Shown one piece after another: positions 26,303-35,387 of a DNA stretch of 64,000 bases (positions are counted from its first letter, which is position 1; each line of letters opens with the position of its first letter). The notes beneath the pieces were generated by a model. The model had not been told where the DNA came from. It did not search any database and saw only the letters and a list, made by a program, of their open reading frames with translations. Made by a program: the position numbers and the translations under genes. Source of the DNA: Muribaculum intestinale (GTDB lineage: Bacteria > Bacteroidota > Bacteroidia > Bacteroidales > Muribaculaceae); contig NZ_CP021421.1 of the NCBI RefSeq assembly GCF_002201515.1, positions 2,356,001 through 2,420,000 of the forward strand, in the 5' to 3' direction.

Positions 26303-27217
26303 ATGCTTGATATACTCTGTAATACTGCTGTTTCTGCCGGATGCGGACGTTGGAAAGGCCGCTTTGCGCCTTCTCCCTCCGGGCGGATGCATCTCGGCAA
26401 TGTCTATGCCGCTTTGATGTCGTATGTGTCGGCCAAAGCTAAGGGCGGAAGCTGGCTTCTGCGCATAGAGGATATTGACCGTCAGCGTTCGCGGCAGATG
26501 TGGGCCGATATGATAATGTCTGATCTCGACTGGCTTGGACTGGGCTGGGATGAGGGTCCGATATATCAAAGTGCACGCGATGACGCATATATGTCATATC
26601 TTGAGCGCCTTGCGGGGATGGGACTTGTATATCCATGTGTATGCACGCGCGCCGACCTGATGGCATCGAGGGCTCCACATGCTTCCGACGGACATGTGGC
26701 TTACTCCGGGCGTTGTCGCCCGTCGACGCCATGCTATGGTGCTGTCGCCGCAGAGGCGAATCTACGTCTCATGGTGCCCCCCTGTCCGGGCGGGCCGGAT
26801 AGTGATGAGGTGTCATTTGACGATTTGATTTGTGGGCGTCAGAATGTGGCGCTGTCCTGTTATTTCGGCGATTTTGTGCTCCGGCGCAAGGGAGGTGACT
26901 GGGCGTATCAGTTTGCCGTGGCTGTCGACGATGCCGATATGGGTGTCACGGAGGTGGTGCGTGGAGATGATTTGCTTATGTCTACAGCCCCTCAGCGTTA
27001 TGTCATGTCATTGCTGGAACTGCCGGAGCCTGTGGTATACGCTCATCTTCCACTTCTTAAAAATTCCGATGGCGTGAGGCTGTCCAAGCGCGACAGAGCC
27101 TTGTCAATGGAATGGCTGCGGGCCAATTGCTATCCTCGCGATGTGATTGTAGCTGTATGCAGAGCTGCCGCGGTCAATCCGGAAGAGATGCTGTCGGTGC
27201 TTGAACGGCTGAGGTAA
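26303..27217 (+). CDS. gluQ: Glutamyl-Q tRNA(Asp) synthetase
   Basis: The 304-residue protein is a shortened glutamyl-tRNA synthetase catalytic domain without an anticodon-binding part, which charges glutamate onto queuosine in tRNA-Asp. Visible are RFAPSPSGRMHLGNVYAA (HIGH-type motif), LRIEDIDRQRS, a zinc site with CVC and later Tyr/Cys ligands in the SGRCRPS region, and the KMSKS-type motif RLSKRDRA. I chose the ATG at 26303; a TTG three codons upstream is an alternative. It stands alone between IS30 and ugd. Confidence 0.92.
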   Translation: MLDILCNTAVSAGCGRWKGRFAPSPSGRMHLGNVYAALMSYVSAKAKGGSWLLRIEDIDRQRSRQMWADMIMSDLDWLGLGWDEGPIYQSARDDAYMSYLERLAGMGLVYPCVCTRADLMASRAPHASDGHVAYSGRCRPSTPCYGAVAAEANLRLMVPPCPGGPDSDEVSFDDLICGRQNVALSCYFGDFVLRRKGGDWAYQFAVAVDDADMGVTEVVRGDDLLMSTAPQRYVMSLLELPEPVVYAHLPLLKNSDGVRLSKRDRALSMEWLRANCYPRDVIVAVCRAAAVNPEEMLSVLERLR

Positions 27218-27270
27218 ACGCTGTTGTACGGACATATCTGCTTGAAATAGTGTGATAGAATTCCTTAAAA

Positions 27271-27302
27271 TTTGCACAAGTGCGGCATAATTGGTAATTT
27301 TG
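27271..27302 (+). promoter_or_regulatory. Promoter of ugd, with 5' UTR hairpin
   Basis: TTTG (27271-27274), 20 bp, TAATTTTG (27295-27302) is a full match to the Bacteroidetes consensus. The leader of about 100 nt contains GATGCC/GGCATC (27331-27336, 27344-27349), a small hairpin with an AT loop. Confidence 0.75.
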
Positions 27303-27409
27303 TCGTCGTTACCTCTCGGATAGGGGTTCGGATGCCTTTTTATGGCATCATGTTGCGACTCTTATCTTGGAGAATTTGTGCTGTAGGATTTGAATAGACA
27401 ATTATTGTA

Positions 27410-28747
27410 ATGAATATAGCGATAGTCGGAACAGGTTATGTCGGTCTTGTCTCGGGAGCATGTTTTTCCGAGATGGGGGTTGATGTGACATGTGTCGACA
27501 TAGATACTGAAAAGATAGCGCGGCTTAATGCCGGTGAGATACCTATCTACGAGCCGGGGCTCAGGGAGCTTGTGTGTCGTAATGTAGAGGCCGGACGCCT
27601 CCATTTCGTCACCTCGCTTGCCGAATGTCTCGACAATGTGGAGGTGGTGTTTTCCGCGGTAGGCACCCCTCCCGACGAGGATGGAGGCGCCGACCTGAGC
27701 TACGTCCTTGATGTAGCCCGTACATTCGGACGCCACATCAACCGATACACTCTGCTTGTCACCAAGTCGACTGTACCGGTTGGCACCGCTGCAAAGATTA
27801 AGGCCGAGATAGCCGCTCGGCTTGCCGAGAGAGGCGTAGATATAGATTTCGAGGTTGCAAGCAATCCCGAGTTTCTCAAGGAGGGAGCCGCTATCAAGGA
27901 TTTCATGTCGCCCGACAGAGTGGTTGTCGGTGTGGAGAGCGAGCGGGCAAAAGCTGTTATGACAAAACTTTACCGTCCTTTCCTTACCAACAATTTCCGT
28001 GTCTACTTCATGGATATTCCCTCGGCCGAAATGACAAAGTATGCGGCCAATGCGATGCTCGCTACCCGCATTTCCTTTATGAACGATATTGCCAATCTGT
28101 GCGACCGTGTGGGCGCCGATGTCAATATGGTGCGCAAAGGTATCGGTACCGACGCTCGCATCGGTGGCAAGTTCTTGTACTCCGGCTGTGGCTATGGAGG
28201 GTCGTGCTTCCCTAAGGATGTAAAGGCTCTCGCCCGCACGGCGCGCGAAAACGGATGCGTGATGCGTGTGGTCGAGGCTGTCGAGGCCACCAACGAGGCT
28301 CAGAAAAAAGTCGTTTTTGAAAAGCTCAGTTCTGCGCTCGGTACTGAGTTGGCCGGGATGACCGTGGCCGTATGGGGTCTTGCTTTCAAACCGGAGACCG
28401 ACGATATGCGCGAGGCGCCATCTCTGGTGGTGATTGAAAGCCTTGTCGCAGCTGGTTCGATTGTCCGTGTATATGATCCGGTAGCTATGGCTGAATGCTG
28501 TCGGCGTCTGGGTGATGGATGTTCTCTGCCTGGCGACGGGCGTATCGAATATGCATCCGATATGTATGATGCCGCTCTTGGAGCCGGTGCTTTGCTGTTG
28601 CTTACCGAATGGAAACAGTTCCGCATGCCTTCGTGGCCTGTATTGCGCCGTGTTATGACAAATCCGTTGATTGTCGATGGCCGTAACATATATGACCGTT
28701 CCGAAGTCGAATCGGAAGGCTTTATATATTATGGTATCGGCCGGTGA
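27410..28747 (+). CDS. ugd: UDP-glucose 6-dehydrogenase
   Basis: A 445-residue enzyme that oxidises UDP-glucose to UDP-glucuronate with two NAD+. The NAD-binding loop is IAIVGTGYVGLVSGACF at the N-terminus; catalytic Cys266 is in YSGCGYGGSCFPKD; SNPEFLKEGAAIKDFMSPDR and the C-terminal domain (WGLAFKPETDDMREAPS) are all present. It supplies precursors for capsule or envelope glycans. The WecA-like transferase gene follows after 81 bp on the same strand, consistent with a shared role in surface polysaccharide. Confidence 0.96.
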   Translation: MNIAIVGTGYVGLVSGACFSEMGVDVTCVDIDTEKIARLNAGEIPIYEPGLRELVCRNVEAGRLHFVTSLAECLDNVEVVFSAVGTPPDEDGGADLSYVLDVARTFGRHINRYTLLVTKSTVPVGTAAKIKAEIAARLAERGVDIDFEVASNPEFLKEGAAIKDFMSPDRVVVGVESERAKAVMTKLYRPFLTNNFRVYFMDIPSAEMTKYAANAMLATRISFMNDIANLCDRVGADVNMVRKGIGTDARIGGKFLYSGCGYGGSCFPKDVKALARTARENGCVMRVVEAVEATNEAQKKVVFEKLSSALGTELAGMTVAVWGLAFKPETDDMREAPSLVVIESLVAAGSIVRVYDPVAMAECCRRLGDGCSLPGDGRIEYASDMYDAALGAGALLLLTEWKQFRMPSWPVLRRVMTNPLIVDGRNIYDRSEVESEGFIYYGIGR

Positions 28748-28828
28748 TTTTTAAATTGATGTTTTACCCACAGTAAAAAGTTAATATAGATTCAACTTTA
28801 CTAATTAATAATACTACACACTAATGTT

Positions 28829-29956
28829 ATGAATTTCTGGTTACTATGTAATTTTGTCGTATTTGTACTTTGCGTGATGTTTGCGGGTATATTTATTCCG
28901 CAGATTTTGCTTGTCGCTTTCAAGAAAGATCTTTTCGATATGCCTGATGAGCGCAAGATCCACAAGGGTATCGTGCCTCGGCTCGGAGGCATCGCATTCA
29001 CTCCTGTGATATGTTTTACCGTATCGCTCATTCTGGGCATTACTATGCTTGTTGGCGACTCCAGGCTCATGTCGCTTGTCGAGGCGCAGACTCTTCCCCT
29101 CTCAATGGGATTCTGCTCCCTGTTCCTAATGTATATTGTCGGAGTAGGCGATGACCTTGTCGGAGTGCGCTATCGTGCCAAGTTTGTGGCTCAGATACTT
29201 TGTGCCGTATTTATCATCATGGGCGGCTTCTGGATTAACTCGTTCCATGGATTTTTATGGATAGATTCCATTCCTGCATGGCTCGGGTGGCCTCTGACCG
29301 TGCTGTATATCGTATTCGTATGCAATGCTCTTAATCTTATCGACGGAATCGACGGTCTCGCTTCCGGTCTGGCAATGACAGGCTTCATTATCTATGGCGT
29401 CACATTCTATCTTTTGGGACAGTATGTATATGCCATGCTTTCGTTTGCTTCGCTCGGAGTGCTTGTGCCGTTCTTCTATTACAACGTATTCGGCAACCCT
29501 GCAAAGCGTAAGAAAATATTTATGGGCGATGCCGGCTCTCTTACTGTAGGCCTCCTGCTCTCATTCCTGAGCCTGCATCTGTTTACAGCCCCGACGCTCA
29601 ATCTCGAAGGATTCTACTGCAACTCGTTCGTTGTAGCCGTGTCTCCGCTTATCGTGCCTTGCTTCGATGTAGTGCGTGTGTTTATCGGACGTGTGCGCAA
29701 AGGCAACAATCCGTTCCTCCCCGACCGTACCCACATCCATCATAAACTCCTTTCTTTAGGCATGCCTTCGCGCAGAGCTATGGTTACAATCGTTGGAGTA
29801 GCACTGTTTTTCTCGGTGGCTAACATTTGTCTTGCCAATATGCTCAACATCACTCTTCTGATTATTCTCGACATCGCATTCTGGGCGCTTGCCAATATGG
29901 CTCTTTCCCGTGCGGTGAAGAGTTGCGACAAGAATAAAGTTTCAGTGCCCGCCTGA
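28829..29956 (+). CDS. WecA/MraY-like polyprenyl-phosphate sugar-1-phosphate transferase
   Basis: The 375-residue protein has about 10-11 hydrophobic segments and the family motifs: GVGDDLVGVRYR (catalytic Asp-Asp), NALNLIDGIDGLASG, FMGDAGSLTVGLLLSF and the HIHHKLLSLG loop near residue 305. Lacking the muramyl-peptide features of MraY, it is more like WecA/TagO, moving a HexNAc-1-phosphate onto undecaprenyl phosphate to start O-antigen or other surface glycan synthesis. The exact sugar is unknown. It follows ugd and ends at a 19-bp stem hairpin. Confidence 0.9.
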   Translation: MNFWLLCNFVVFVLCVMFAGIFIPQILLVAFKKDLFDMPDERKIHKGIVPRLGGIAFTPVICFTVSLILGITMLVGDSRLMSLVEAQTLPLSMGFCSLFLMYIVGVGDDLVGVRYRAKFVAQILCAVFIIMGGFWINSFHGFLWIDSIPAWLGWPLTVLYIVFVCNALNLIDGIDGLASGLAMTGFIIYGVTFYLLGQYVYAMLSFASLGVLVPFFYYNVFGNPAKRKKIFMGDAGSLTVGLLLSFLSLHLFTAPTLNLEGFYCNSFVVAVSPLIVPCFDVVRVFIGRVRKGNNPFLPDRTHIHHKLLSLGMPSRRAMVTIVGVALFFSVANICLANMLNITLLIILDIAFWALANMALSRAVKSCDKNKVSVPA

Positions 29957-29974
29957 TTAAGTTAGAATATAATA

Positions 29975-30015
29975 CATCGCGCCCCTGCATGGACTGTCCA
30001 TGCAGGGGCGCGATG
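29975..30015. terminator. Bidirectional hairpin between convergent genes
   Basis: A perfect 19-bp stem (29975-29993 with 29997-30015) and 3-nt loop, core CGCGCCCCTGCATGG. It lies between the stops of the WecA-like gene and the YqgE gene. The T-run after it is short (TTTGT), but the stem is very stable. Confidence 0.8.
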
Positions 30016-30048
30016 TTTGTGATGATGTGACTCTGTTGCGGCGCATGG

Positions 30049-30651
30049 TCAGTTGAGCGACGGATATTGTGGGTGATAAAGCCATCCGCGGTATTTCGCA
30101 CCCATTGTACGCACCTGGCCGTGCCAGTATCCGTCCTCCGAACCCTGAAGTATTGTATCGGCATCCTTCATGCTGGTTACAGCCCACACGTTGTTTTTCA
30201 GCTCGTCGTCAAGCTGCCCCACATCCCAGCCGCTGTAGCCCAGACAGAACCGTACGAATCCCTCCAGCGGATACCCTGCGTTGACATAGTCTATCATGCA
30301 GTCGAAATCTCCGCCTATATACATCCCGTCGGCTATATGCTTGGCTCCGGGAATTATGTCACCGAGGCGATGTATGAAATAAAGCCTGTCGCCCGAAAGC
30401 GGCCCACCGCAGTATACCGGTACCGGTTCGCGGCGCGTCACATTATTCAATAAATCCGACAGCAGATAGTTGGTAGTCTTGTTCATGACAATACCCATCG
30501 ATGACTCTCCGTCGCCGTAATCTACGAGGTATATTACCGCATGGTTGAAATAGCTTTCGCGTAAAAAAGGCTCGGCCACAAGTAAGGCTCCTGACGAGGG
30601 GTTGATGCGCGGCAGATCTATGCGGTTGAGAAATTGGTCGAGATCCTTCAT
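30049..30651 (-). CDS. YqgE/AlgH family protein
   Basis: With the ATG at 30651 (MKDLDQFLNRIDLPRINPSS) the product has 200 residues; earlier in-frame starts at 30693 and 30711 add an unconserved extension. Typical UPF0301 segments are SGALLVAEPFLRESYFNHAV, GIVMNKTTNYLLSDLL, VYCGGPLSGDRLYFIHRLG and FVRFCLGYSGWDVGQLDDEL. The family is cytoplasmic with no firm biochemical role. It is alone and convergent with the WecA-like gene. Confidence 0.92.
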   Translation of the reverse strand: MKDLDQFLNRIDLPRINPSSGALLVAEPFLRESYFNHAVIYLVDYGDGESSMGIVMNKTTNYLLSDLLNNVTRREPVPVYCGGPLSGDRLYFIHRLGDIIPGAKHIADGMYIGGDFDCMIDYVNAGYPLEGFVRFCLGYSGWDVGQLDDELKNNVWAVTSMKDADTILQGSEDGYWHGQVRTMGAKYRGWLYHPQYPSLN

Positions 30652-30741
30652 AGCTGTATACTTTCCTTTTATAAAACGATTCACTAAGGGCATGTTTGAA
30701 AATAAATGCAAATTTCATCCTGTTGGATTTTTACAAAAATA

Positions 30742-31047
30742 TGGCAGGAATGAGATAATTATTCATAAAGCATATTCATGGGCAAAATAAAATATGTTAT
30801 AATGCATTCTTCAGTTCGCATTTATGATTAAACAAGTTCTAAATATGCTCTAAGTTACAGATATTTTTTGAAAATAGCCAAATGCTATTGGCTTAATCTC
30901 GGGTTATTGATATGTAAATAATGTTAACGGAGCCATTTGGCTGTTATTTACCTATGGAGTGAAGGCACTGTTAGAAAGAGAAAAATCAAAATTGGCTATT
31001 AGTATTATTTAACGTTGTAGTGCCGATTTGTTGCACAGGTGTCTGTG
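30742..31047. other. AT-rich intergenic region without genes
   Basis: No frame with coding character is seen here. It contains the repeat remnant at 30819-30842 and a small hairpin AGCCAA/TTGGCT (30876-30893). It ends at the promoter of the Thr leader. Confidence 0.6.
30819..30842. repeat. Solo end fragment of the dispersed repeat
   Basis: CATTTATGATTAAACAAGTT plus CTA differs at two positions from the terminal sequence of elements A and B (CATTTATTATTAAACAAGCT then CTTA). No hairpin module accompanies it. Confidence 0.6.
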
Positions 31048-31055
31048 TACCTTTG
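31048..31055 (+). promoter_or_regulatory. -7 box (TACCTTTG) of the Thr leader transcript
   Basis: TACCTTTG with TTTG 17 bp upstream (31027-31030). Transcription would start near 31062, about 23 nt before the small reading frame at 31085. Confidence 0.5.
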
Positions 31056-31084
31056 TGGAAAACAAAAGTTAATATCATCTGACT

Positions 31085-31135
31085 ATGACTACACACACCA
31101 CTACCACCGTGAACTGCCGGGACAGACCGGTCTGA
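31085..31135 (+). CDS. Threonine-rich leader peptide, orphan
   Basis: A 16-codon frame encodes MTTHTTTTVNCRDRPV; six of the first eight residues are Thr. It is directly preceded by a -7 box and its 3' part overlaps the left arm of a stable hairpin, the arrangement of ribosome-mediated attenuators of threonine biosynthesis operons. No thr gene lies downstream; the next gene is dnaN at 31316 with its own promoter. It may be a relic or may control read-through into dnaN. Too short to judge coding statistics. Confidence 0.6.
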   Translation: MTTHTTTTVNCRDRPV

Positions 31136-31151
31136 CTGCTATGTCCCGGCA
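31115..31151 (+). promoter_or_regulatory. Attenuator-like hairpin after the Thr leader
   Basis: TGCCGGGACA (31115-31124) pairs perfectly with TGTCCCGGCA (31142-31151). The loop contains the palindrome GACCGGTC and the leader stop codon. A T-run is missing; the following bases are rich in TTCCCG, so termination may be weak or lost. Confidence 0.6.
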
Positions 31152-31233
31152 TCGTTCCCGTTCCCCGTTCCCGTGATGACTGCCGCATATGATAAAACTG
31201 CCCGGCGTATATGGATTTGTGCCGGAAAAGGTG

Positions 31234-31241
31234 TATCTTTG
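31234..31241 (+). promoter_or_regulatory. -7 box (TATCTTTG) for dnaN
   Basis: TATCTTTG 74 bp before the dnaN ATG. The -33 region is poor (TTTG only 14 bp upstream). Confidence 0.5.
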
Positions 31242-31315
31242 TAGGTTGGTTAATTTAACCGCAATAGTTCTATACTATCACATACTGAATAAAAAAATCA
31301 ACTAAATACCGCCTC

Positions 31316-32449
31316 ATGAAATTTAATGTTTCCAGCAAGACACTCTACACATTTGTGTCAGCCGTCAGCAAGGTGATTAATTCGAAGAATGCGTTGACTA
31401 TCCTCAATAATTTCCTCTTCGAATTATCCGGTGACACACTTACTGTCACAGCCTCCGACCTCGAAAATACTCTCGTAGCCCATATGGAAGTTATGGACGC
31501 TGAGGGCGAGGGTCGTTTCTGTGTCGACGCACGCCGTCTGGTCGACCTCCTCAAAGAGATGCCTGACCAGGGGCTGGAATTCAACATCAATGATCAGAAT
31601 CTTTCCGTAGAACTGACTTATGCCACCGGCAATTACAGTTTTATCGCTCTCAACGGCTCGGAATATCCCTCCAACGAAGCCGATGCCGAGGCTTCCGATG
31701 CCAACTTCTCGTTTGTATGTCCTACCGAGCAGGTGCTGAAAGGCATCGACAACACTCTGTTTGCAGTAGGCAACGATGACCTGCGTCCGCAGATGATGGG
31801 TATCCTCTGGGATATCAAGCCTGATGGAATCGTATTTGTGTCAACCGACACACGCAAGCTCGTGCGCTATCGCAACAACATGTCAGAGCCCGGACAGGAA
31901 GGCTCGTTTATATTGCCCGTAAAGCCTGCCACGGTAATCAAGAATGTGTTTGCCAAGGAAGAGGCTATCAAAATTACGGTAGAGCCCAAGAGCGTTACTT
32001 TCGAAAGCCCCTCATATCGCTTCAACTGCCGATTTATCAAAGGCAACTTCCCCGATTACAACCGAGTGATACCTCAGAACAATCCTTATGTTGTCACTCT
32101 CGACCGTCAGCAGTTCCTTACCGCAATACGCCGTGTGGCTGTATTCGTTGACCAGGGCCACGGTCTGGTAAAGTTCCGTATCAACGCCGACAAGCTCACA
32201 ATGAAGGCTACCGACAACAACTTCTGCACTTCAGCCCGCGAGGAGGTGCCCTGCGACTTTACAGGCAGTGATATGGTAATCGGATTCAGCGCGCCATATC
32301 TGATAGAGATTATCAATACAATCTCTACCGAAAATGTGCTTCTCAAGCTCTCCGACCCGAGCCGTCCCGGTGTGTTTGTTCCCGCAGAACAGAGCGCCGA
32401 CTCCGACTTGCTAATGTTGCTCATGCCAATGACTGTTTCTGAATTCTAA
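31316..32449 (+). CDS. dnaN: DNA polymerase III beta subunit (sliding clamp)
   Basis: The 377-residue clamp starts MKFNVSSKTLYTFVSAVSKV and contains three clamp domains of about 120 residues each. Characteristic parts are NALTILNNFLFELSGDTLTV, CRFIKGNFPDYNRVIP in the second domain and the C-terminal LLMLLMPM, equivalent to the usual MPMR end near the peptide-binding groove. It tethers DNA polymerase to DNA. It heads a gene run with an exonuclease, coaBC, DUF4835 and recN that is conserved in Bacteroidetes. No dnaA gene or clear DnaA box cluster is beside it. Confidence 0.97.
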   Translation: MKFNVSSKTLYTFVSAVSKVINSKNALTILNNFLFELSGDTLTVTASDLENTLVAHMEVMDAEGEGRFCVDARRLVDLLKEMPDQGLEFNINDQNLSVELTYATGNYSFIALNGSEYPSNEADAEASDANFSFVCPTEQVLKGIDNTLFAVGNDDLRPQMMGILWDIKPDGIVFVSTDTRKLVRYRNNMSEPGQEGSFILPVKPATVIKNVFAKEEAIKITVEPKSVTFESPSYRFNCRFIKGNFPDYNRVIPQNNPYVVTLDRQQFLTAIRRVAVFVDQGHGLVKFRINADKLTMKATDNNFCTSAREEVPCDFTGSDMVIGFSAPYLIEIINTISTENVLLKLSDPSRPGVFVPAEQSADSDLLMLLMPMTVSEF

Positions 32450-32452
32450 GAA

Positions 32453-33214
32453 ATGAATCTTGTACTTACCCGCCCGATAGTATTTTTCGACCTCGAGACC
32501 ACAGGCACGAGCATCATGCGCGACCGCATTGTGGAGATTTCGATTATAAAGGTCATGCCCGACGGCTCGGAGATAGAACGTACCCTCCGTGTGAATCCGG
32601 GTATGCCAATTCCGGCCGAAGCTACCGCCATACACCACATTACTGACGCCGATGTGGCCGATGCTCCTACCTTCAGCATGATTGCCGCCGAACTTATGGA
32701 GCTTTTTGCCGACGCGGATATCGCCGGATTCAATTCCAACCGCTTCGATGTGCCTCTCCTTACCGAGGAATTCCTGCGTGCCGGAATTGCGTTCGACCTG
32801 TCAAAACGCCGTTTTATCGACGTGCAGACGATATTCCACAAAATGGAGCAGCGCACACTTGTCGCCGCATACAAATTTTATTGTGGAAAGGATCTCACCG
32901 AAGCCCATTCCGCAAATGCCGATACACGGGCCACATACGAAGTGCTGAAGGCTCAGCTCGACTGTTACGACACGCTGAAAAACGATGTAGCATATCTTGC
33001 CGAGTTCTCCACACAAAACAGGAATGTGGATCTTATGGGACGCATAATCCGTAATGACGCAGGCACCGAGGTGTTCAATTTCGGAAAATACAAGGGACAG
33101 CCTGTCGAAGAAGTGTTTCGCCGCGATATCGGATATTATTCCTGGATGATGCAGGGCGAGTTTCCTGCCAATACCAAACAGGTGATTACTGCTATAAAAA
33201 TGCGCCTAAAATAA
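32453..33214 (+). CDS. DEDDh 3'-5' exonuclease (DNA polymerase III epsilon-like)
   Basis: A 253-residue protein with the RNase T/epsilon exonuclease fold. ExoI is FFDLETTGTS (catalytic Asp-Glu), ExoII includes FNSNRFDVPLL and ExoIII is HSANADTRATYEVL with His and Asp. The C-terminal part (about 190-250; FGKYKGQPVEEVFRRDIGYY) resembles the small nucleic-acid-binding domain found on exonucleases of this type. It starts 3 bp after dnaN and its stop overlaps the coaBC start (TAATG). Proofreading or repair role inferred from family and position. Confidence 0.92.
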   Translation: MNLVLTRPIVFFDLETTGTSIMRDRIVEISIIKVMPDGSEIERTLRVNPGMPIPAEATAIHHITDADVADAPTFSMIAAELMELFADADIAGFNSNRFDVPLLTEEFLRAGIAFDLSKRRFIDVQTIFHKMEQRTLVAAYKFYCGKDLTEAHSANADTRATYEVLKAQLDCYDTLKNDVAYLAEFSTQNRNVDLMGRIIRNDAGTEVFNFGKYKGQPVEEVFRRDIGYYSWMMQGEFPANTKQVITAIKMRLK

Positions 33215-34422
33215 TGACACACCCTCTAAAAGGCAAGCATATCATACTCGGCATCACCGGGGGCATAGCCGCCTACAAGTCGGCCATGCTTTTGCGACTG
33301 CTGGTCAAGGCCGGAGCGGAAGTGCAGGTGGTGATGACTCCCAATGCAAAAGAGTTTATCACGCCTGTCACATTGTCGACACTCAGCGGAAAGCCGGTAA
33401 TAAGCGAGTTCTTTACCGCCAACACCGGTGAGTGGCACAGCCATGTCGACCTCGGTCTGTGGGCCGACGCTATGGTCATAGCCCCCGCTACCGCATCGAC
33501 AATAGGAAAGATGGCCAACGGTGTGGCCGACAATATGCTCGTGACCACATATCTCTCGTCGAAGGCTCCTGTATTCGTGGCGCCTGCGATGGATCTCGAT
33601 ATGATGGCCCATCCATCGACAACTCGCAATCTCGCGCTGCTAAGTTCGTATGGCAATCATATCATCGAGGCCAGAGCCGGAGAGCTGGCGAGCCACCTTA
33701 CAGGCAAGGGCCGCATGGAAGAGCCTGAGCGTATAGTCGAGGTGCTTGACCGTTTCTTCGGGAAGAGTCTCGACCTGGCGGGTAAGCACATACTGATTAC
33801 TGCCGGTCCTACCTACGAACGTATCGACCCTGTGCGTTTTATCGGCAATTACAGCTCCGGAAAGATGGGATATGCTCTTGCCGAAGAGGCCGCGGCGCGT
33901 GGTGCCCGGGTCACTCTGGTGAGTGGCCACGTAAGTATCGCGCATGATTTCAGCCCGTCGGTCGATGTAGTACGCGTGGAGTCGGCCCGTCAGATGCTTG
34001 ATGCCTGCGAGGCGGCTTTTGCCGATGCCGATGCGGCCATCATGTGTGCGGCTGTGGCCGACTATGCGCCCGCCGCCCCTTCGGATACAAAGATTAAGCG
34101 TGAAGGCAATGAGCCTCCGGTGATAAGGCTTGTAAAGAATCCGGATATCGCCCGCACTCTTGGTGAGCGTAAACGCTCCGGACAGATACTTGTAGGATTT
34201 GCCCTGGAGACAGACCATGAAGGTGACAACGCCATATCCAAGCTGAAATCCAAGAATCTTGATATGATTGTCCTTAACTCATTGCGTGATGCCGGCGCAG
34301 GTTTTTCGACAGATACCAACAAGATTACGATATATACTGCCGACGGACGCACTGTTCCATTCCCGCTGAAGGACAAGCGCGAGGTCGCCGACGATATTCT
34401 TGATATAATGCTTACGCTCTGA
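33214..34422 (+). CDS. coaBC: Phosphopantothenoylcysteine decarboxylase/synthetase
   Basis: The 402-residue bifunctional enzyme makes 4'-phosphopantetheine in coenzyme A synthesis. The FMN-binding CoaC half (1-190) shows ITGGIAAYKSAMLLRLLVKA, the catalytic His region WHSHVDLGLWADAMVIAPAT, and PAMDLDMMAHPSTTRN. The CoaB half starts near ITAGPTYERIDPVRFIGNYS and contains NPDIARTLG and GFALETD. Its ATG overlaps the exonuclease stop, so it is translationally coupled. Confidence 0.97.
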   Translation: MTHPLKGKHIILGITGGIAAYKSAMLLRLLVKAGAEVQVVMTPNAKEFITPVTLSTLSGKPVISEFFTANTGEWHSHVDLGLWADAMVIAPATASTIGKMANGVADNMLVTTYLSSKAPVFVAPAMDLDMMAHPSTTRNLALLSSYGNHIIEARAGELASHLTGKGRMEEPERIVEVLDRFFGKSLDLAGKHILITAGPTYERIDPVRFIGNYSSGKMGYALAEEAAARGARVTLVSGHVSIAHDFSPSVDVVRVESARQMLDACEAAFADADAAIMCAAVADYAPAAPSDTKIKREGNEPPVIRLVKNPDIARTLGERKRSGQILVGFALETDHEGDNAISKLKSKNLDMIVLNSLRDAGAGFSTDTNKITIYTADGRTVPFPLKDKREVADDILDIMLTL

Positions 34423-34425
34423 CAT

Positions 34426-35349
34426 ATGAAGTGTGTTCTCCTCGTTTTACGCTATGTTATGGCTGTTGCCATGCTGTCGGCAGCCTCGCTGTCGGCTGCA
34501 GCCCAGGAACTCAACTGTAAGGTCGAGATTGACTATTCGCAGGTGGCAGGTACAAATACCGCGGTGTTTTCAACTCTTCAGGACGCCTTGTCGGAATATA
34601 TCAATACCCGCAAGTGGACCAATGCCCAGTTTTCGACAAACGAAAAGATAGAGTGCAAGCTCTTCCTTACTGTCAAGACCTATGAGGACCCGCATATCAC
34701 CGGCGAACTTCAGATACAGTCGTCGCGACCTGTCTACAACAGCAACTATACCACTACGTTAATCAATTTCAAGGACACAAAAATTGAATTTGACTATTCG
34801 CAGGGCGAGCCGCTGATTTTCTCTGAAAACACGATGGAGAGCAATCTTACCGCTATAATAAACTACTATGTCTATCTGATTCTCGCTATCGACTTCGACA
34901 GTTTCTCACCACGTGGCGGCGACCAATACTGGGAGATGCTCAAGAATGTGGTGCAGATGGCACAGTCGGCCGGAGAAAGCGGATGGAAGGCATTCGAGGA
35001 TACAAAGAACCGTGCCGCGGTGCTCAACGCGTTTACCGAACCCTCGACACAGAAGTTGCGCGACATGGTGTATGCCTACCATCGCACAGGTCTTGACGAG
35101 ATGTCGGTAAGCCCCGACAAAGGACGCCAGCGCATCACTCAGTCGCTTGATATCCTTTCTGATGTAAGCCGGGTGGCTCCGATGTCGGTAGGGATATCCA
35201 TGTTCAAGGACGCTAAGCTCGACGAGCTGGTAAATGTCTACTCCAAGGCACCTCAGGATGAGCGCGACCGTGTATACGAGTTGCTTTACAGTCTCTATCC
35301 TACCGAGGGTAAGCGCCTGGACCAGATTAAGAAGGGTAAAAACAAATAG
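34426..35349 (+). CDS. Exported DUF4835 family protein
   Basis: A 307-residue protein with signal peptide (MLSAASLSAAAQELNCKVEI) starting 3 bp after coaBC. Mature-part features such as CKVEIDYSQVAGTN, FKDTKIEFDYSQGEPLIFSE, YYVYLILAIDFDSFSPRGGD and the NVVQMAQ segment fit DUF4835, a Bacteroidetes-specific family regularly placed between coaBC and recN. Its role is unknown; a periplasmic or outer-membrane location is likely. Confidence 0.9.
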   Translation: MKCVLLVLRYVMAVAMLSAASLSAAAQELNCKVEIDYSQVAGTNTAVFSTLQDALSEYINTRKWTNAQFSTNEKIECKLFLTVKTYEDPHITGELQIQSSRPVYNSNYTTTLINFKDTKIEFDYSQGEPLIFSENTMESNLTAIINYYVYLILAIDFDSFSPRGGDQYWEMLKNVVQMAQSAGESGWKAFEDTKNRAAVLNAFTEPSTQKLRDMVYAYHRTGLDEMSVSPDKGRQRITQSLDILSDVSRVAPMSVGISMFKDAKLDELVNVYSKAPQDERDRVYELLYSLYPTEGKRLDQIKKGKNK

Positions 35350-35387
35350 AGCCGCGTCACAGCGACTGACTTAGAAGACCCAACGTT

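Noticed and set aside
25991..26569. N-terminal extension of the IS30 transposase to 520 residues
   Set aside because: The extension crosses the IS end, the 14-bp direct repeat and the gluQ promoter; the family start is at 25990.
30742..31315. Replication origin next to dnaN
   Set aside because: No cluster of DnaA boxes (TTATCCACA type) and no dnaA gene are visible.
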